64,000 bases of DNA. Source: Aporrectodea caliginosa (Eukaryota; Annelida; Clitellata; Crassiclitellata; Lumbricidae). A model generated the notes under the pieces. It did no database searches. It saw only the letters and a program-made list of their open reading frames with translations, and had not been told where the DNA came from. A program made the translations under genes and the position numbers. The DNA lies in the NCBI GenBank assembly GCA_020284085.1, contig JACEVL010000420.1:1036001-1100000 (forward strand). Reading direction: 5' to 3'. Positions 11,978 through 24,158 of this stretch are shown here, one piece after another; the first letter of the stretch is position 1, and each line of letters begins with the position of its first letter.

Positions 11978-13304
11978 AGTGGCGGCGCCAGCGTGTTATA
12001 GTTATAGTTAGTATTATTTTAGTTATAGTTATAGTTATAGCCATGGGCGGAGACTTAGGGGCAGGGGACGGTCCCCCCAAAACTTGAGTCTATAAGCGGA
12101 GCTGCTTATATCCCCCCAATATTTCTGAAATATTTCATGAATATAATAATAATAATAGCTATGAGTGACAGCTGGTTCTTATCAGCACTCAAATAATAGA
12201 GCAATTTTGTTCAGATGACAGCTTAAAATGCTACAATTACAGTGGAAATTCAAAAATTCACACATTCCCCTCCCCAAATCCCTAACCCCAAACTCAAAAA
12301 CCACTCAAACTACATGTAAGCTACGAGGTGACAGCTGGTTCCTATCAGCACTCAAATAATAGAGCAATTTGAGTTCAGACGGAGCTGCTTATATCCCCCA
12401 ATATTTCTGAAATATTTCATGGGGCCGTCCATAAATGACGTGACACGCACTTATCAGCACTCAAATAAGGGGAGCAAAATTTGTGACGATGTGTGACATG
12501 GGGGTGGAAATTCTGAGAAGTGTGACGTCACACCAGGTCCATGTTATTAAATTTAACAATTAACAACAATTTAATTTTAATAATAAAAGCACTAATTTTG
12601 AGGATTAAATTTTCATCATTTTTTTAATTATTTTAATGTATACGGGCACCATTATTAATAATTTTCTAATTATTTCAATATTTGGTCACCGTTAGATTTT
12701 AAAATATTCATGCTTTCCCCTATTTGTTCCATGAAGGAGCATTTTGCTTCGCCATGGAAATGTGGTTTTAGGGGGTCAGAGCTTTGTGACGTCATTTTCA
12801 GAGGGGTGTTACTTTTGTGACGAAGTGTGACGAGGGGAGGGGGTTAAAATCGGCCAAAATTGCGTGACGTCATTTATGGACGGCCCCATGTACAATGGAT
12901 CTCTCCCCAATAGAAATTCCCACCCGGAATTGTTTCCTGGTTACGCCCATAGCGAAATGCGTTTATTTCGAGGGCGGACGGAGGAGGGTCTGCCTCCTAC
13001 CCCGCTGAAGGAGTTTACGACTCTCGTCAGACCTTCGCTTCTCTAAGCGCTCGGGGTCTCGGATCCCTCGAGATTCATCCAGGTATACTGGAAAGAGTTG
13101 CACAAATATGTAGTCCAAATGCATTTACTTTCATATACTAGCCTAAATGCTTCAAAATGGGTTGGCTTCTGGAATTTAATCCGTCTCGGACCCCACTGGG
13201 ATGTTTTCGACGTTCCCCCAGATCCGAATACTCGTTATAATGGACTCGCTGTCCCAGACCCTTTCTCCAGACACCGAACGTCTGGCTAAAATAGTCGTGT
13301 CGCC
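11978..13304. mobile_element. mosaic of nested hAT-like elements
   Basis: The outer ends CAGTGGCGGCGCC (11978) and GTCGCCGCTG (ending near 13304) are hAT-like. Inside, 12042-12950 has the ends ATGGGCGGAGAC and TTACGCCCAT of the 9299 family and contains duplicated blocks (12098-12138 equals 12380-12420; GACAGCTGGTTC...TATCAGCACTCAAATAA twice). A different MITE is nested at 12422-12886. The order of events is inferred. Confidence 0.55.
12422..12886. mobile_element. MITE with long perfect TIRs
   Basis: Left end GGGCCGTCCATAAATGACGT, right end ACGTCATTTATGGACGGCCC: 20 bp of perfect inversion. Flanking CATG on both sides reads as a 4-bp target duplication, although CATG is itself palindromic. The internal sequence repeats GTGACG and GTGTGACG motifs near both ends. 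No coding capacity. I leave the superfamily open. Confidence 0.8.
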
Positions 13305-13394
13305 GCTGATGGTTCTACAGATGAGAATCATGAGATTGCTGTTTATTAAACTTGCCTGCTTTTTATAAGTCCCTCATATCACACTTTTATAGCT

Positions 13395-13506
13395 GTGGCT
13401 GGGCTGGGAGCGCCTCTGAGTAGGTCTCTTGAAGAGGCGCTATATAAATTCTCGGAATGAATTAATGAACGAATGAACGAACGAATGAATGAATGAATGA
13501 ATGAAT
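13395..13506 (+). repeat. retroposon 3' tail with (GAAT)n
   Basis: GGCTGGGAGCGCCTCTGAGTAG...CTTGAAGAGGCGCTATATAAA followed by a GAATGAAT tail. It is the same tail family as at 14115, 17811, 38800 and 62780 and ends immediately before the enkurin exon acceptor. Confidence 0.7.
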
Positions 13507-13528
13507 AATTAGATGCTTTTGGTTGCAG

Positions 13529-15374
13529 ATGAAGGCGAACCAATGTGAGGCGGTGAGACGGGCGATGGGGAGTCGTCGATCGAACAGTCGGTGCAGCAGC
13601 AACCGATCGTTAAGTCGGAGCAACTCTCAGCTTCAGCAGGACGAAAGAGGCGGCGAAGGTAGAGACTACATCGCCCTCAACAAAAACATGCGCTACGTTC
13701 CGCTTCGAAAGCCCCAGCAACAGAAGCTCTACTACGTCTACACGAGGTTCGGAGACCGGAAGCCGATCCTCGACGAACAGTTCCTCTACAACAGTAGACC
13801 TAGGTCACGAGGGTCAAGAGGACGCCATGTCAGCTGGACATCAGGCAAAAAGAATGCAGATAACAATTCTCGTCGGGTACATGTCCATTTTTTTTAGCTT
13901 GGAGCACAAATGTTTTGGGGCGAAATCTGCATATGTAGTGAAGGCCGCTCGGAACCCCAGCAGCTAGGATTAACAGAACCCTAATTTTTTTAATGTACCT
14001 CCATTTATAATGAAAATAATTCAACACTAATGAGTAGTCTACAATAGGCCTACTGATGTCGACGATAAAAGTGATGTAAATATACTGGCTTTTATATAGC
14101 GACCGTATAATTATGCCGTGGCTGGGCTGGGAGCGCTCCTGAGTAGATTTCTTGAAGGTGCGCTATGTAAATCTCAAGAATGAATGAATGAATGAATTAA
14201 TTAATGAATTATGGCCACGACCAGGCTCATTTTTCAATGAATTGATCGGGTGAGATCCTTCACCACAGCTGCCCATTAGAATCGGCGACACGCCATTTAA
14301 GGTCCCCGTGTACGGACCGTGCTAGCCGGAGATTTAAATCTCTGAAATAAGCCACCTTCGGGAGGCGAACCGCGATACACGCACGCTCTCTTACACAGAG
14401 GCGCTTGAGCCGCAGCCTACGCTCTAACCAAAGTAGCTAACTGGGCCAATAACAACTACAATAACAATATGAAGCTGCTGCTGACGATGATCAAGAATTT
14501 CCTGAAAATTTTCTTTCTTAGTTCCGCCAAAATTTCTGATGACCTTTTTTTATTCTTTAACAATCTCTTTTTCAAGAAGAAAGTTGTCAGATCTCAACTT
14601 TGCGCCCCCCGACGCACCCCCGGTCCAAAACTCATGTACAGAAGTTACTTTTTAGCTATTAGTGCCTGATTTCTTACACAAAAACACACATGTTCAAGCC
14701 TAACTTTTTGCCCCGTCCATTTTCCGGGGCGGCCGCCCCTGCCTGACGAAGTGTGACGCCACTGCTAATGCCACCTTCTATAGCTGTCAAAGCCAACGAT
14801 CTCAGGCTCTCAGCAGGATTTGCAGCTCAGCTGACCGCATCACACGAACCTCCTAAATCTGCCTGACTGCACGCAACACTCATGCAATAATAGTCTCTTT
14901 GACTAATGAAACTGCTGACCCTATTATGTTGAAGCATAGCACAGAATTTGTCTGAGTTTGGCACCGTTCACGGTAAGCTGTCTGGTTATCGACGTCAGGC
15001 TCACCACCTGTTCATCACCTTTTGGTCTGTGTCCCGTGTTACAATATGCCACTGCTTCAGAAGCCGTTTTCGTCGTGTTTGTACGGACGAAGCCTGATCG
15101 ATTTTCCAGAAATAACATTTCTACCACTTAACTTAATTTTTTATTTCTGAGGATCGTTCTTAACTCGGGTAACAAATAAAAAGACATAATAGCAATAATA
15201 ATAGCCTAATAACAAGAGACAAAATTGTCTTTATCCGCAAATCCTCAACTTTATCGATTTTCAAAACTAACCTTAAAACACATCTGTTTAAAATTTACTA
15301 TGATTGATTTTTCTGTTAATACGCGCTTCTGTGCAAGATTCCAATTTTGTTTAGGCGCGCTATAAATAACAGTC

Positions 15375-15407
<33 letters not shown>

Positions 15408-15660
15408 GTCCCTGAGGGATATGCATACCTCCAAAAATATCAAAAAAAAAACTCAATAATAATAATAAGAGTAGTAAAAGTAATAAATAAATAAATAAAT
15501 AATAATAATAAATAACAACAATAACAAATGTGTTTACTTTCATAACAACAACAACATAACAATAATAATAATAATCATAATAATCATAACAATAATAATG
15601 ATGATGATAATGATGATAATGATGATGATAATAATGATGATAATAATAATAATAATAGCC

Positions 15661-15704
<44 letters not shown>

Positions 15705-15897
15705 TTTCACTGAAACTTTAGGTCCCATTAACTCAAGAGGCCTTGAATTTGTCACAGAGATGGCACCATCACGGTTACAACGCGACAGAAGAAATCAGTA
15801 CATTGACCTTTCTCTTTCAAAGGCTTGCCAGTCTTTGACCGTTTTCCTGGTGTTTTAACATAATAATAATAATAATCGATTATAATAATAACAACAT

Positions 15898-15967
<70 letters not shown>

Positions 15968-15974
15968 GATAACG

Positions 15975-16048
<74 letters not shown>

Positions 16049-17120
16049 GATGATGATAATAATAATAATAATAATAATGATGATGATAATAATAATAATA
16101 ATAATATTATTAATAATAATAAAAATGTTGCTTTTAAAGCACCAGAAGCCACAGAAGCAACGGAGCAAGACGCATGCAGCCGCTAGTGATGACAAGATGG
16201 ATGGGACAGACATCCAAAGGATTCGCAGCATCCTGCAACCGGTGCCGTCGATGCAGCGTCAGTCCGTCATAGACGGACTGAAGACGAATTGGCAGGGTCT
16301 CCAGTCCGAGTATCAAAGACTACCTATCATCAATGACACCCGGTGGAGGAAGCAGCAGAAGGTGGAGGTGGAAAAGCGACTGGCCCAACTCGAGCACGAT
16401 ATCGAACTGATGGAGGTCTGTCGAAATCTCTATACGGAGCGCATTCAGACTCTGGATCACTTGCCTCCTGTCGAATCGCGAGGGCAGTCTCATGACTACA
16501 GGCAGTCCAGTGATCAGAGGCCTGATCTGAGGCAGGATCAACGACAATCCCAAGATCAGAGACAATCCAATTATCAACGACAGTCTCTTAGTCAGCGTAA
16601 GTCCGGTGACCTCAGGCAGTCTATCAATCAAAGACAGTCAAATGATGAAAGAGAATCCAAAGATCGAAGACAATCCCAAGATCAACGACGGTCCGATGAT
16701 CAAGAACAATCTCATGATCAGAGACAGTCCCTTGATCGGAAGCCGTCTATAGATCAAAATAAACTCCCTGATCAGAGACAGTCTCTAGAGCAGGTTAAGC
16801 CTCAGAGACAGTCTCTTGCACAGGATCAGAGACAGTCCCTTGATCAGAGGCAGTCTATTGATCCAAATAAGCCCAATGATCAGAGAAAGTCTCTTGATCA
16901 GAGGCAGTCTATTGATCCAAATAAGCCCAATGATCAGAGAAAGTCTCTTGATCAGAGGCAGTCTATTGATCCAAATAAGCCCAATGATCAGAGAAAGTCT
17001 CTTGATCAGAGGCAGTCTCTTATTGAGACACAGGCAGTCGATAGTCAACCTGAGCTGAACCCAGATTCTCGTACTATAGAGAAAGTGAAGTGGCTAGATC
17101 GGTGGCGCAACTTCTATTAA
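13529..17120 (+). CDS. ENKUR: enkurin, last two coding exons, with repeat-rich C-terminal tail
   Basis: Exons 13529-13876 (acceptor ttgcag) and 16140-17120 (stop TAA) join in phase 0 to give 442 residues; upstream exons were not found. Exon 1 holds DYIALN, then a K-P..Q..YYVYTRFGDRKPIL segment that parallels the KPKPIYVDKRTGDKH region of known enkurins. Residues about 156-216 form the ENKUR domain: QSVIDGLKTNWQGLQSEYQR, then LPIINDTRWRKQQ and RLAQLEHDIELME, the family's L..NW.....EYQRLP..DT...K.....E..L..LE.DIE pattern. Enkurin is an axonemal microtubule-associated protein of sperm and cilia that is reported to bind calmodulin and TRPC channels. Mammalian enkurin (~256 aa) ends soon after the domain. 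Here about 220 more residues follow, dominated by (D/N)-Q-R-(Q/K)-S repeats and ending KVKWLDRWRNFY. Between the two exons the usual linker is poorly matched, so an exon may be missing from this model. Confidence 0.85.
14086..14452 (-). repeat. tRNA-derived SINE (family A), disrupted
   Basis: Read on the minus strand it starts GGCCCAGTTAGCTACTTTGG (A-box-like), then GGTTCGCCTCCC (B-box-like), and ends GGTCGCTATATAAAAG. A retroposon tail with (GAAT)n is inserted at about 14115-14215. A second copy is at 18107-18366. It lies in the enkurin intron. Confidence 0.75.
14567..14775. mobile_element. hAT-like element end
   Basis: Ends ...GTGTGACGCCACTG, the inverse of a CAGTGGCG hAT terminus, with the CCCGTCCATTTTCCGGGGCG palindromic patch inside. 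The other end is not identified, so it is probably truncated. Confidence 0.4.
15375..15708. repeat. (ATA)n/(ATG)n microsatellite cluster
   Basis: Several ATA and ATGATA arrays separated by short unique segments, inside the enkurin intron. Confidence 0.9.
15858..16128. repeat. (ATA)n/(ATG)n microsatellite
   Basis: About 270 bp of ATA and ATG trinucleotides ending only about 12 nt before the proposed enkurin acceptor at 16139. This leaves a poor polypyrimidine tract (TTGCTTTTAAAG). The long polyisoleucine, polymethionine and polyleucine frames here are artefacts of the repeat. Confidence 0.95.
16842..17021 (+). repeat. 54-bp coding tandem repeat in enkurin
   Basis: Three near-identical 54-bp copies at 16842-16895, 16896-16949 and 16950-17003, plus an 18-bp partial copy. 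The unit encodes DQRQSIDPNKPNDQRKSL (18 residues) and keeps frame. It is the freshest part of a longer, more degenerate repeat tract that starts near 16490. Confidence 0.95.
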
Positions 17121-17563
17121 AAGTAGATTTAAATGGAATGACTTCAGCTAATGTTAAATTTTAAGATGAATACACTTCCAAAACTAGAACTATCAGATGG
17201 CTCCTTCTAATCCAGAACTAAAACTGAAGATTCCACGAAAAACAGACCTTAGTCACGTGGAGGAGCTGTGGTTTCTGCTCAAAATAGATTCAAAAATGAG
17301 TTCCCAACTAAAAATAGAACTGTATTTACATAGAAGCACCTGCATCTAGTTCTGCTAAAAGAAACACTGAACTGAAACAGTTAGCGGACTCGACAGTACA
17401 AATATTTGAACAGAATCAATTGATTAACTCAAGAAGAGTTAATTTATTACGTACTGTGACTGAATGTGCGACAAACAAATTGTCCACAACTGTTTTGTAT
17501 TGAAAAAATTGCACGGACTGAATCGTGCAATGAAATATGTGAATTGCTGCAATTGTGACTGAT

Positions 17564-17572
17564 TGAAATAAA
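17564..17572 (+). terminator. enkurin poly(A) signal
   Basis: AAATAAAGC about 445 nt after the enkurin stop codon; the first strong AATAAA on the plus strand after the gene. No cleavage site can be proved. Confidence 0.5.
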
Positions 17573-17689
17573 GCTCTTCCTAAGATACAAAAGATACCTT
17601 TGGTACCTCAGAAATATTACTACAATTACTGCACATTTATTAAGCGCTACTATCTAATGACCAAGCATCAATGATCAATCCATGGTACT

Positions 17690-17876
17690 GAGCAATTGTC
17701 AGTGAAAGACTTGCTCAAGAATAACCGTCTCAGTGGAGTTGGCTTGAACCCAAACTCTCCGCGTTACGAGGCGAGCGCCCTAACCAAATCGGCTACCATG
17801 TACCATTGCGCCTCTGAATGGGCAATCTGGTAGAGGCGCTATAACAAATGTTCAAATACAATACAATACAATACAA
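17690..17876. repeat. tRNA-derived SINE (minus) next to LINE-type tail (plus)
   Basis: On the minus strand, 17806 down to 17690 reads ATGGTAGCCGATTTGGTTAGGGCGC then GGGTTCAAGCC (A- and B-box-like). On the plus strand, 17811-17876 is GCGCCTCTGAATGG...AGAGGCGCTATAA ending in (AATAC)n, matching the end of the LINE at 62.8 kb. Confidence 0.7.
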
Positions 17877-18106
17877 TGTCCCACAATATGTTCTCATCTA
17901 AGATCTCTACTCGGTGCACATTGTGGCGCTTCAAGTTCCTATCTTAACCCCCCAACTCATGGTAGTGAAACTATATGACACCATGTGGTTGGCAAATTAG
18001 CACCGGAAGTCACTGCGACCTGCTCTAGGTATCAAAACTGATCCCCATTGGACAGAAACTGGATGAACTGTGGCCTGCTTTAGGTAAATATAAATGTAAA
18101 TGTTCA

Positions 18107-18366
18107 CGTTTTTCAATAGCGACCATATATGCCTTGACCCTGCTAATTTTTCAATGAACTGATCGAGTGAGATCCTTCACCACCACTCGCCCATCTGAAT
18201 GGACACCACGCCATTTAGGGTCCCCGTGCAAGGACCGTGCTAGCCCGGAATTTAAATCTCTGAAATAAGCCAGCATCGGGAAGCAAACCGCAATCCGCAT
18301 GCTCTCTTCACACAGAGGTGCATGAAACGCAGCCTATGCACTTACCAATGTAGCGAACTGGGCCAG
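18107..18366 (-). repeat. tRNA-derived SINE (family A)
   Basis: Second, uninterrupted copy of the 14086-14452 family. On the minus strand it begins GGCCCAGTTCGCTACATTGG, has GGTTTGCTTCCC as a B-box-like stretch, and ends in GGTCGCTATTGAAAAACG. Confidence 0.75.
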
Positions 18367-18641
18367 GGAGCGACAATGTAACACTTTTGAAACAGAGGCT
18401 TTCGTCCTGAAACAATTTTGTACCAAACATCCAAATTTAATATCAACAGACAGCTGAACACAATGAATACAGCAAATAGCAATGTTTCTGTGACTTTGAT
18501 AAGTCGCAGGACAACTATCTCAACAGACATGTATGTAGCCTATGCATTTAGCTACCTCCTCAGTGGTGGCGCATAGGCTACTCCAAAACAACAAAGGAGC
18601 TTGGCTGTTGTCAAAAGTGAAGACAAGACAGCATTGTATCT

Positions 18642-18790
18642 AACAATATTTATTAAAATTGAACACATTGGCACATGACATATTTGTGGCACCAGATTAA
18701 ATTATTGAATATTCAGCCTAGATGGTGAAATGCCTAACCTTGGCAAGAAACAACACGAATAAACCAATCCAATGTTTGTTTAAAAAGAAC
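18642..18790. repeat. duplicated block, copy 1, downstream of boule
   Basis: Shares ACAATATTTATT, TTGGCACATGACATATTTG and TGGCACCAGATTAAATTATT with 19242-19372, about 600 bp away in direct orientation. It lies in the region where boule transcripts would end. Confidence 0.7.
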
Positions 18791-19241
18791 TCTTACACTA
18801 TAATGCTTCAATGATGAAAAGTAAATAAACTTGTAAACAGGATTGCATGCCTTCAAAACTTGCTACTCTGCAATACCGTAATGCCACTCAAAACATTTTC
18901 TCTGTTTACCAAAAGAAGTCGCCTCCTGTTCCTAAATCATTTAGACCGTCGGATCAGCAGTGATTTTGAGAAGTTCACAAAGGTGCTATATAAATGCCTT
19001 GATACATACATACCAAAAGAATGTTTTTGAACAAGAGAACAGCCAGACACAAAGAGAAACTGCCTCAACTCAATGCAATTGCAAAAGCCCCACTGCAACC
19101 GAGGCTTTTGCAACACAAACTCCATTTCAAGTTACCCTACATGAGCCCACTTAATCACCCCAATGTCTTTTGTATTGTGTGGCTTTCCTTAGCAAAGGCA
19201 GTGCCAATCCATTATTAGACCAATCCACTGGGTTATTAGAA

Positions 19242-19372
19242 CACAATATTTATTTTTGATTATTGAATTTGAACATACTGGCACATGACATATTTGTGGC
19301 ACCAGATTAAATTATTTTATATTTGCCTAACGTTGGCAAATAAATAAGAACATGAATGCAATGTTTCTTTAA
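19242..19372. repeat. duplicated block, copy 2, boule 3' region
   Basis: Copy 2 of the block at 18642. Both copies contain TTTATT, which reads AATAAA on the boule strand, so they are candidate duplicated poly(A) signals. Confidence 0.65.
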
Positions 19373-19808
19373 AGCACATGACTAAACTTAGACACTAAGA
19401 TAGGCCAATAAAAATACGGCCTTGCCCCTTGCTCCTCCCCAAAAATTCTGCGTCCACTTGTCCTGTTGCGTGTAAGACTTCTGCTACCTCGGGGCATTGA
19501 AAAAGTCATATGAATAAAAATGAAATATTGTAGCAGTCTCAAACTGAGATACAGCCAACAACGTCGTTATGATACACAAATGCATAATGAACGGGGTAAT
19601 AAATTAACAAGCATATAAGACAGCATATGCTACAATCGCCACCATCTCAGAAGAAGAAAATATCATACAAAAATTGCCCAGCGCCCTGAATCGGATCTCC
19701 CAATCGCATACTGTCTAGAAACGTTGAGACGTCGAGATAGTCACAACCGGCGGGGTGACTCTAGCGGCGCGGTGAGTTTTCAACATGACTAGGTACAGAA
19801 GTTCTGAC

Positions 19809-22800
19809 TCAGCTCTGCGACTTTGGGATGATCTGGATTTCCGAGTTACCCACAACGGCCTGCGTTACGATGCGCTGGCGATCTTGCCCGGCGAATATCT
19901 TAACCGGGGGCAAGCCGTAGATGCCGTATGGGTTCGACGAGGACTGGACAATCTCTTGGGGCATTGAGAGGACGCGCTTGATGCCATAGTTCTGCGTTGG
20001 CGTTTTCTGATGAACACTACTGGTGAGTAAAATGTTGCCGTTTTCTTTAGAAGCAGGTGTCAGCCCAGCTACAGCGGCTGCCGAGTTTGCACCACCGCCG
20101 CCCAGAGCCGAAGCGGCGAAGCGGTGCATGTCAACATACTGAAGATGCCCCGAAGCAATACTGGGTTCCGTGATAAGGCTGCCCTGAAACATATTTCCAT
20201 CCCTGAAGTCGAAGATAAAACGCTTTCGTCACAAAAAATGACAGACATTATTTTTGCGCAGCATTAGTTCATTCATTCCAGCCACGAGCATCTAAATACT
20301 CATCTAATCTCGAAACTTCGCTGTTAAAACAATCTGATCTAATCTTTGAATTCCTGTACTGCCATCATAATAATGCTGTAGGCCAGTGCTTCCCAAAGTG
20401 GTGGTCCGCGGACCGGTGCCGGTCCGCGAGCCCTCAGTTGCCGGTCCGCAAAGTGAGTCAAGAAACTGGTCAAATTGTCACAGAGTCAAGAAATGGCTAT
20501 TATATTTTTGAAAGTCATAGCAAAAAACACTTATTAGGCCAGCATTTAAAGGGCAATAGAGTCATAGAATTAGTCAAACATGCATTTAAATCAATTCTAA
20601 ATTTCTAATACATATTTGAGGAATTTAGGTGATCGAAAACGAAAAAGAGAAATAATTAATAAATTTGGCACCGGTCCTCCTGCAGTGGGAAAGTTCCTGC
20701 CGGTCCGTGACACTGAAAAGTTTGGGAAGCACTGCTGTAGGCATCAATCGATGGAATTCCAAACAGATTCCAAAGATCAGTCCAACAAGACAGAAACCTT
20801 ATCTAATCTAATAATTTCTATGGCATTGTTAATTCAATATCATAATGCATAAGTGGCATACGGCATCAACTGATCTGAAGCTACAACAGCTGGACGTTTG
20901 TCCTTTCTCGGTCTCTTCGTTTTGCTTCACACAAGCTTCTCTGATGACTTTGGCATTTCGTAATTGTAATGCAGGGAACAAAAGAAAACGAATGAGTTAA
21001 TTAATTAACATATTATTATTGACACAATTTCTGTCAATACAGTAGACTTAAACATCCAAGTGCATTTCAACACTCTCACTCTAACTGGCAAGGATATCCA
21101 TTCAAATCTAATCATATTTATCACATCAGAAAAGCATACTTAGGCATCAATCGATGATTGCTTCAAGTAAGAAGAGCAGTCCCTTAAGCAAGACTTCAGG
21201 CATCCATGGGTATGAAGTGTTAGAGAGACTTCATTTTCTTAGCCTTGGCATGAGGGTGGGTGGGCAGTCCTCTCCTTCGCCATCTCATCTTCCCACCGAC
21301 AGTGTTCGGTCAGTGTACTCATAGCTGAGTTGGCTAGGTGGTGCAGAAAGCTCGTACCCAAATTTCTGCCCTGGCGGGATTTGAACCCCTGGCCTCTCGA
21401 CTGACAGTCCAGCATGCTAACTTCTACACTATCGAGCACTCCAAACCATACTCAAAATCACTATCTGAAAGTGGCAGTACCTCTTGTGTGACAGGGTCCA
21501 TCATTGGTAGCTGACTGACATCGAACCTCTGGTAGTGCAGAGCCCCAGCGGGATGACCGGCTGCCATTTCGGCGGCGCCCACAGAGTAGATCTGTGGCAT
21601 CTGGTAGATGTACTGGTCGAGACCCGATGGGTGGCCGACCGCCAGTTGGCCACCGCCGGCCATTGGAACGTGACTAGCCGACACCATCGGTAAGCCCAAG
21701 TTCTGAAACAAAAGAAGGACATTATTGTAACCTGCTCATAAGTTCATATAGCATCTGGAGAGAAACCACCTGTTAGGGTTAGTATTGTCTGTTCAAGCTG
21801 AAAGGAAGAAAAGGTCATGGAGACACTAGGAAACCAAGAGCAGGTAATAACAGAGTGCCTCTGAGGTCACTTGTTTGCTCAAATATACCTCTGTCACGAT
21901 GCAGTAGCATTGGTAGAGACACAAGCTGTGAAGTAAGCTGCAACTCCTGCAATGGCACTGGCCCCATGTCCACGACTTTTAAAATTCATTAACCACTGAC
22001 TCAAGAACTAAAAGCATGAAATTATCACCTTCCCTATGTTCGACATTGGACACGAGAGCTATTCTTCATGCATAGTGTAAGCAAAACTGCTGCCCAGTTC
22101 CATAAGTTAATTGATTCAATTGGAAGTACGTATAGGTAATATAAATTCCCAAATGAATGAATGAATAGGACTGACAAAAACTGAATAAAGTTACGAACTG
22201 TGTCACTTTTTACCTGCGTGGCAAACGGCCAAGATGGCGCCTGTTGTTGACATCCACTTAACTGCAACGCAGCCGCCGTTGCTGTCTGCATACTCTGCAA
22301 ACACAACATGTGATTATCATTATTATTATTATTACTACTTAGTACTACTACTACTGCTACTACTACTATTATTATTATTATAATTACAGTCTTAACGGCG
22401 CATGCGAGGGTTGTTTGCATTTCAGTTACAAAATCCTTTAACTCCCGGATCTCGTCTCTTAGGGTCGTGACGCTGAAGAGTACTTTGGAGTACTTAGTAA
22501 ATGACCATTTGATTTGTTTCTCTTGAAATAGTGTCATATAAATCTGCAATTACAGTTACCTTACCCTCTGACAGTGTAGTAGATACAGGCATATGATAAA
22601 TCCAGTGCTATTGAAATGTACTCAAAGGTGGTATATAGTGTATTGATACATTCATACACACACACACACACACACACACGTCACACACATATACATAGCT
22701 AAATACATGCATACATACATCTTACCCAACATCACTGATAGATAGGCAATAGAGAAACTTCTCTCAGCAGCACATACAGGTAATATGATCCCCTAATCAG

Positions 22801-24125
22801 TTTATCCATTGGTGTGATAACCTGGAATTTCTAATCTCCAATGGAATCATCTCCAACCCTTCTGCACACCTACCACCCAGTGTGCTACCCACCATAACAC
22901 ATGTATATATAACTGGTGCAGTCTTATAGCTCATGTCTGCTATTGGCAGAAACTAGTGTGGCCAGAATGTGTGCAGCTATAAACTGTCTAATATGTAAGC
23001 ACATCAATTTCAGCCTATACAACTACAGTTTTATCTAATCATTTCAAACGACTTCAGTAATGTATAGGCAAGGCCATTTGTCATATAATAAAGAATTAAA
23101 TTAGGCTGAGTTAGACCACAGTGACTGTTACCAGACAACTGACATAGATCTATGTACATTCTGGCTACATTAATGCCTGCTGTTTCTAGACATTACTGTT
23201 AAGACCAAGCCAGGAATGAATGCCTCTCTCTTCAGCCTATGCCAGATATGTATTCCAGAGGCTGACAAATCTAACAAATCTAATAGATTTAATTTTCTAT
23301 GCTAAATTCTCCATAGTTTGTTTATTAAAATGTAAATTTCACAAGTATTTATTAACATTCTCAATTTTCCTATTAGAAAGGAATATAATCTATTTTCTTA
23401 TTAAAAAGGATGAATATACTGAAGTAATGTAATCTATTTTTGTTACTAAAGGAATAATATAAGCGGTTTACTTAGTAAAAAAAGACAAGTATTTTGCATA
23501 ATAGAAAGAATTTGTGTGGGACATACAGGCGTCTGGTAGTATCCGGGCTGAGCAACATTGGCCTGCTGTGGAAGATACGTCAAGGGATACGATGGCGCCA
23601 TCTACCAAACCAAAACAACAAATAATAATAATAAACAAATAATAATAATAATAGCAAATAATAATAATAAAGCAACTTAGCACCATAAAACAGCCAACGG
23701 TCAAAGAAAATGGTACTTTACACAAATTAAGATATATAGCAGTCAAATGTAGGCTATGTACTATATATGCATGTATGTATGTATGTATGTATGAGCACTT
23801 GTTATAGCGCCCTTCAAGATTTCTACTCAGAGGCGCTCCCGACTACAGTTTCGGACACTGAATTGGAGTTTCACGCATGAAGCGCATGAGCAATTGCCAG
23901 TGAAGGACTTGCCCAGGGTCTCTATTTATATATATATATATATATACGTATTTATATGTGTATGTGTGCTTATATAATGTGTGTGTATGTGTATGCATGT
24001 ATGTATGTATTTGTGAATGCATATATTCAGAGATTTGTATAGATACATTTATATAATATAGGTGTCTGCTGGGAGCAAGTCTACTGCTGCTATCAATAGT
24101 TGTGTGTGTATATATAAATTATATA

Positions 24126-24158
<33 letters not shown>

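Noticed and set aside
15752..16231. Long open frames rich in Ile, Leu, Met on both strands
   Set aside because: They are translations of the (ATA)n/(ATG)n microsatellite; only the enkurin exon after 16139 is supported.
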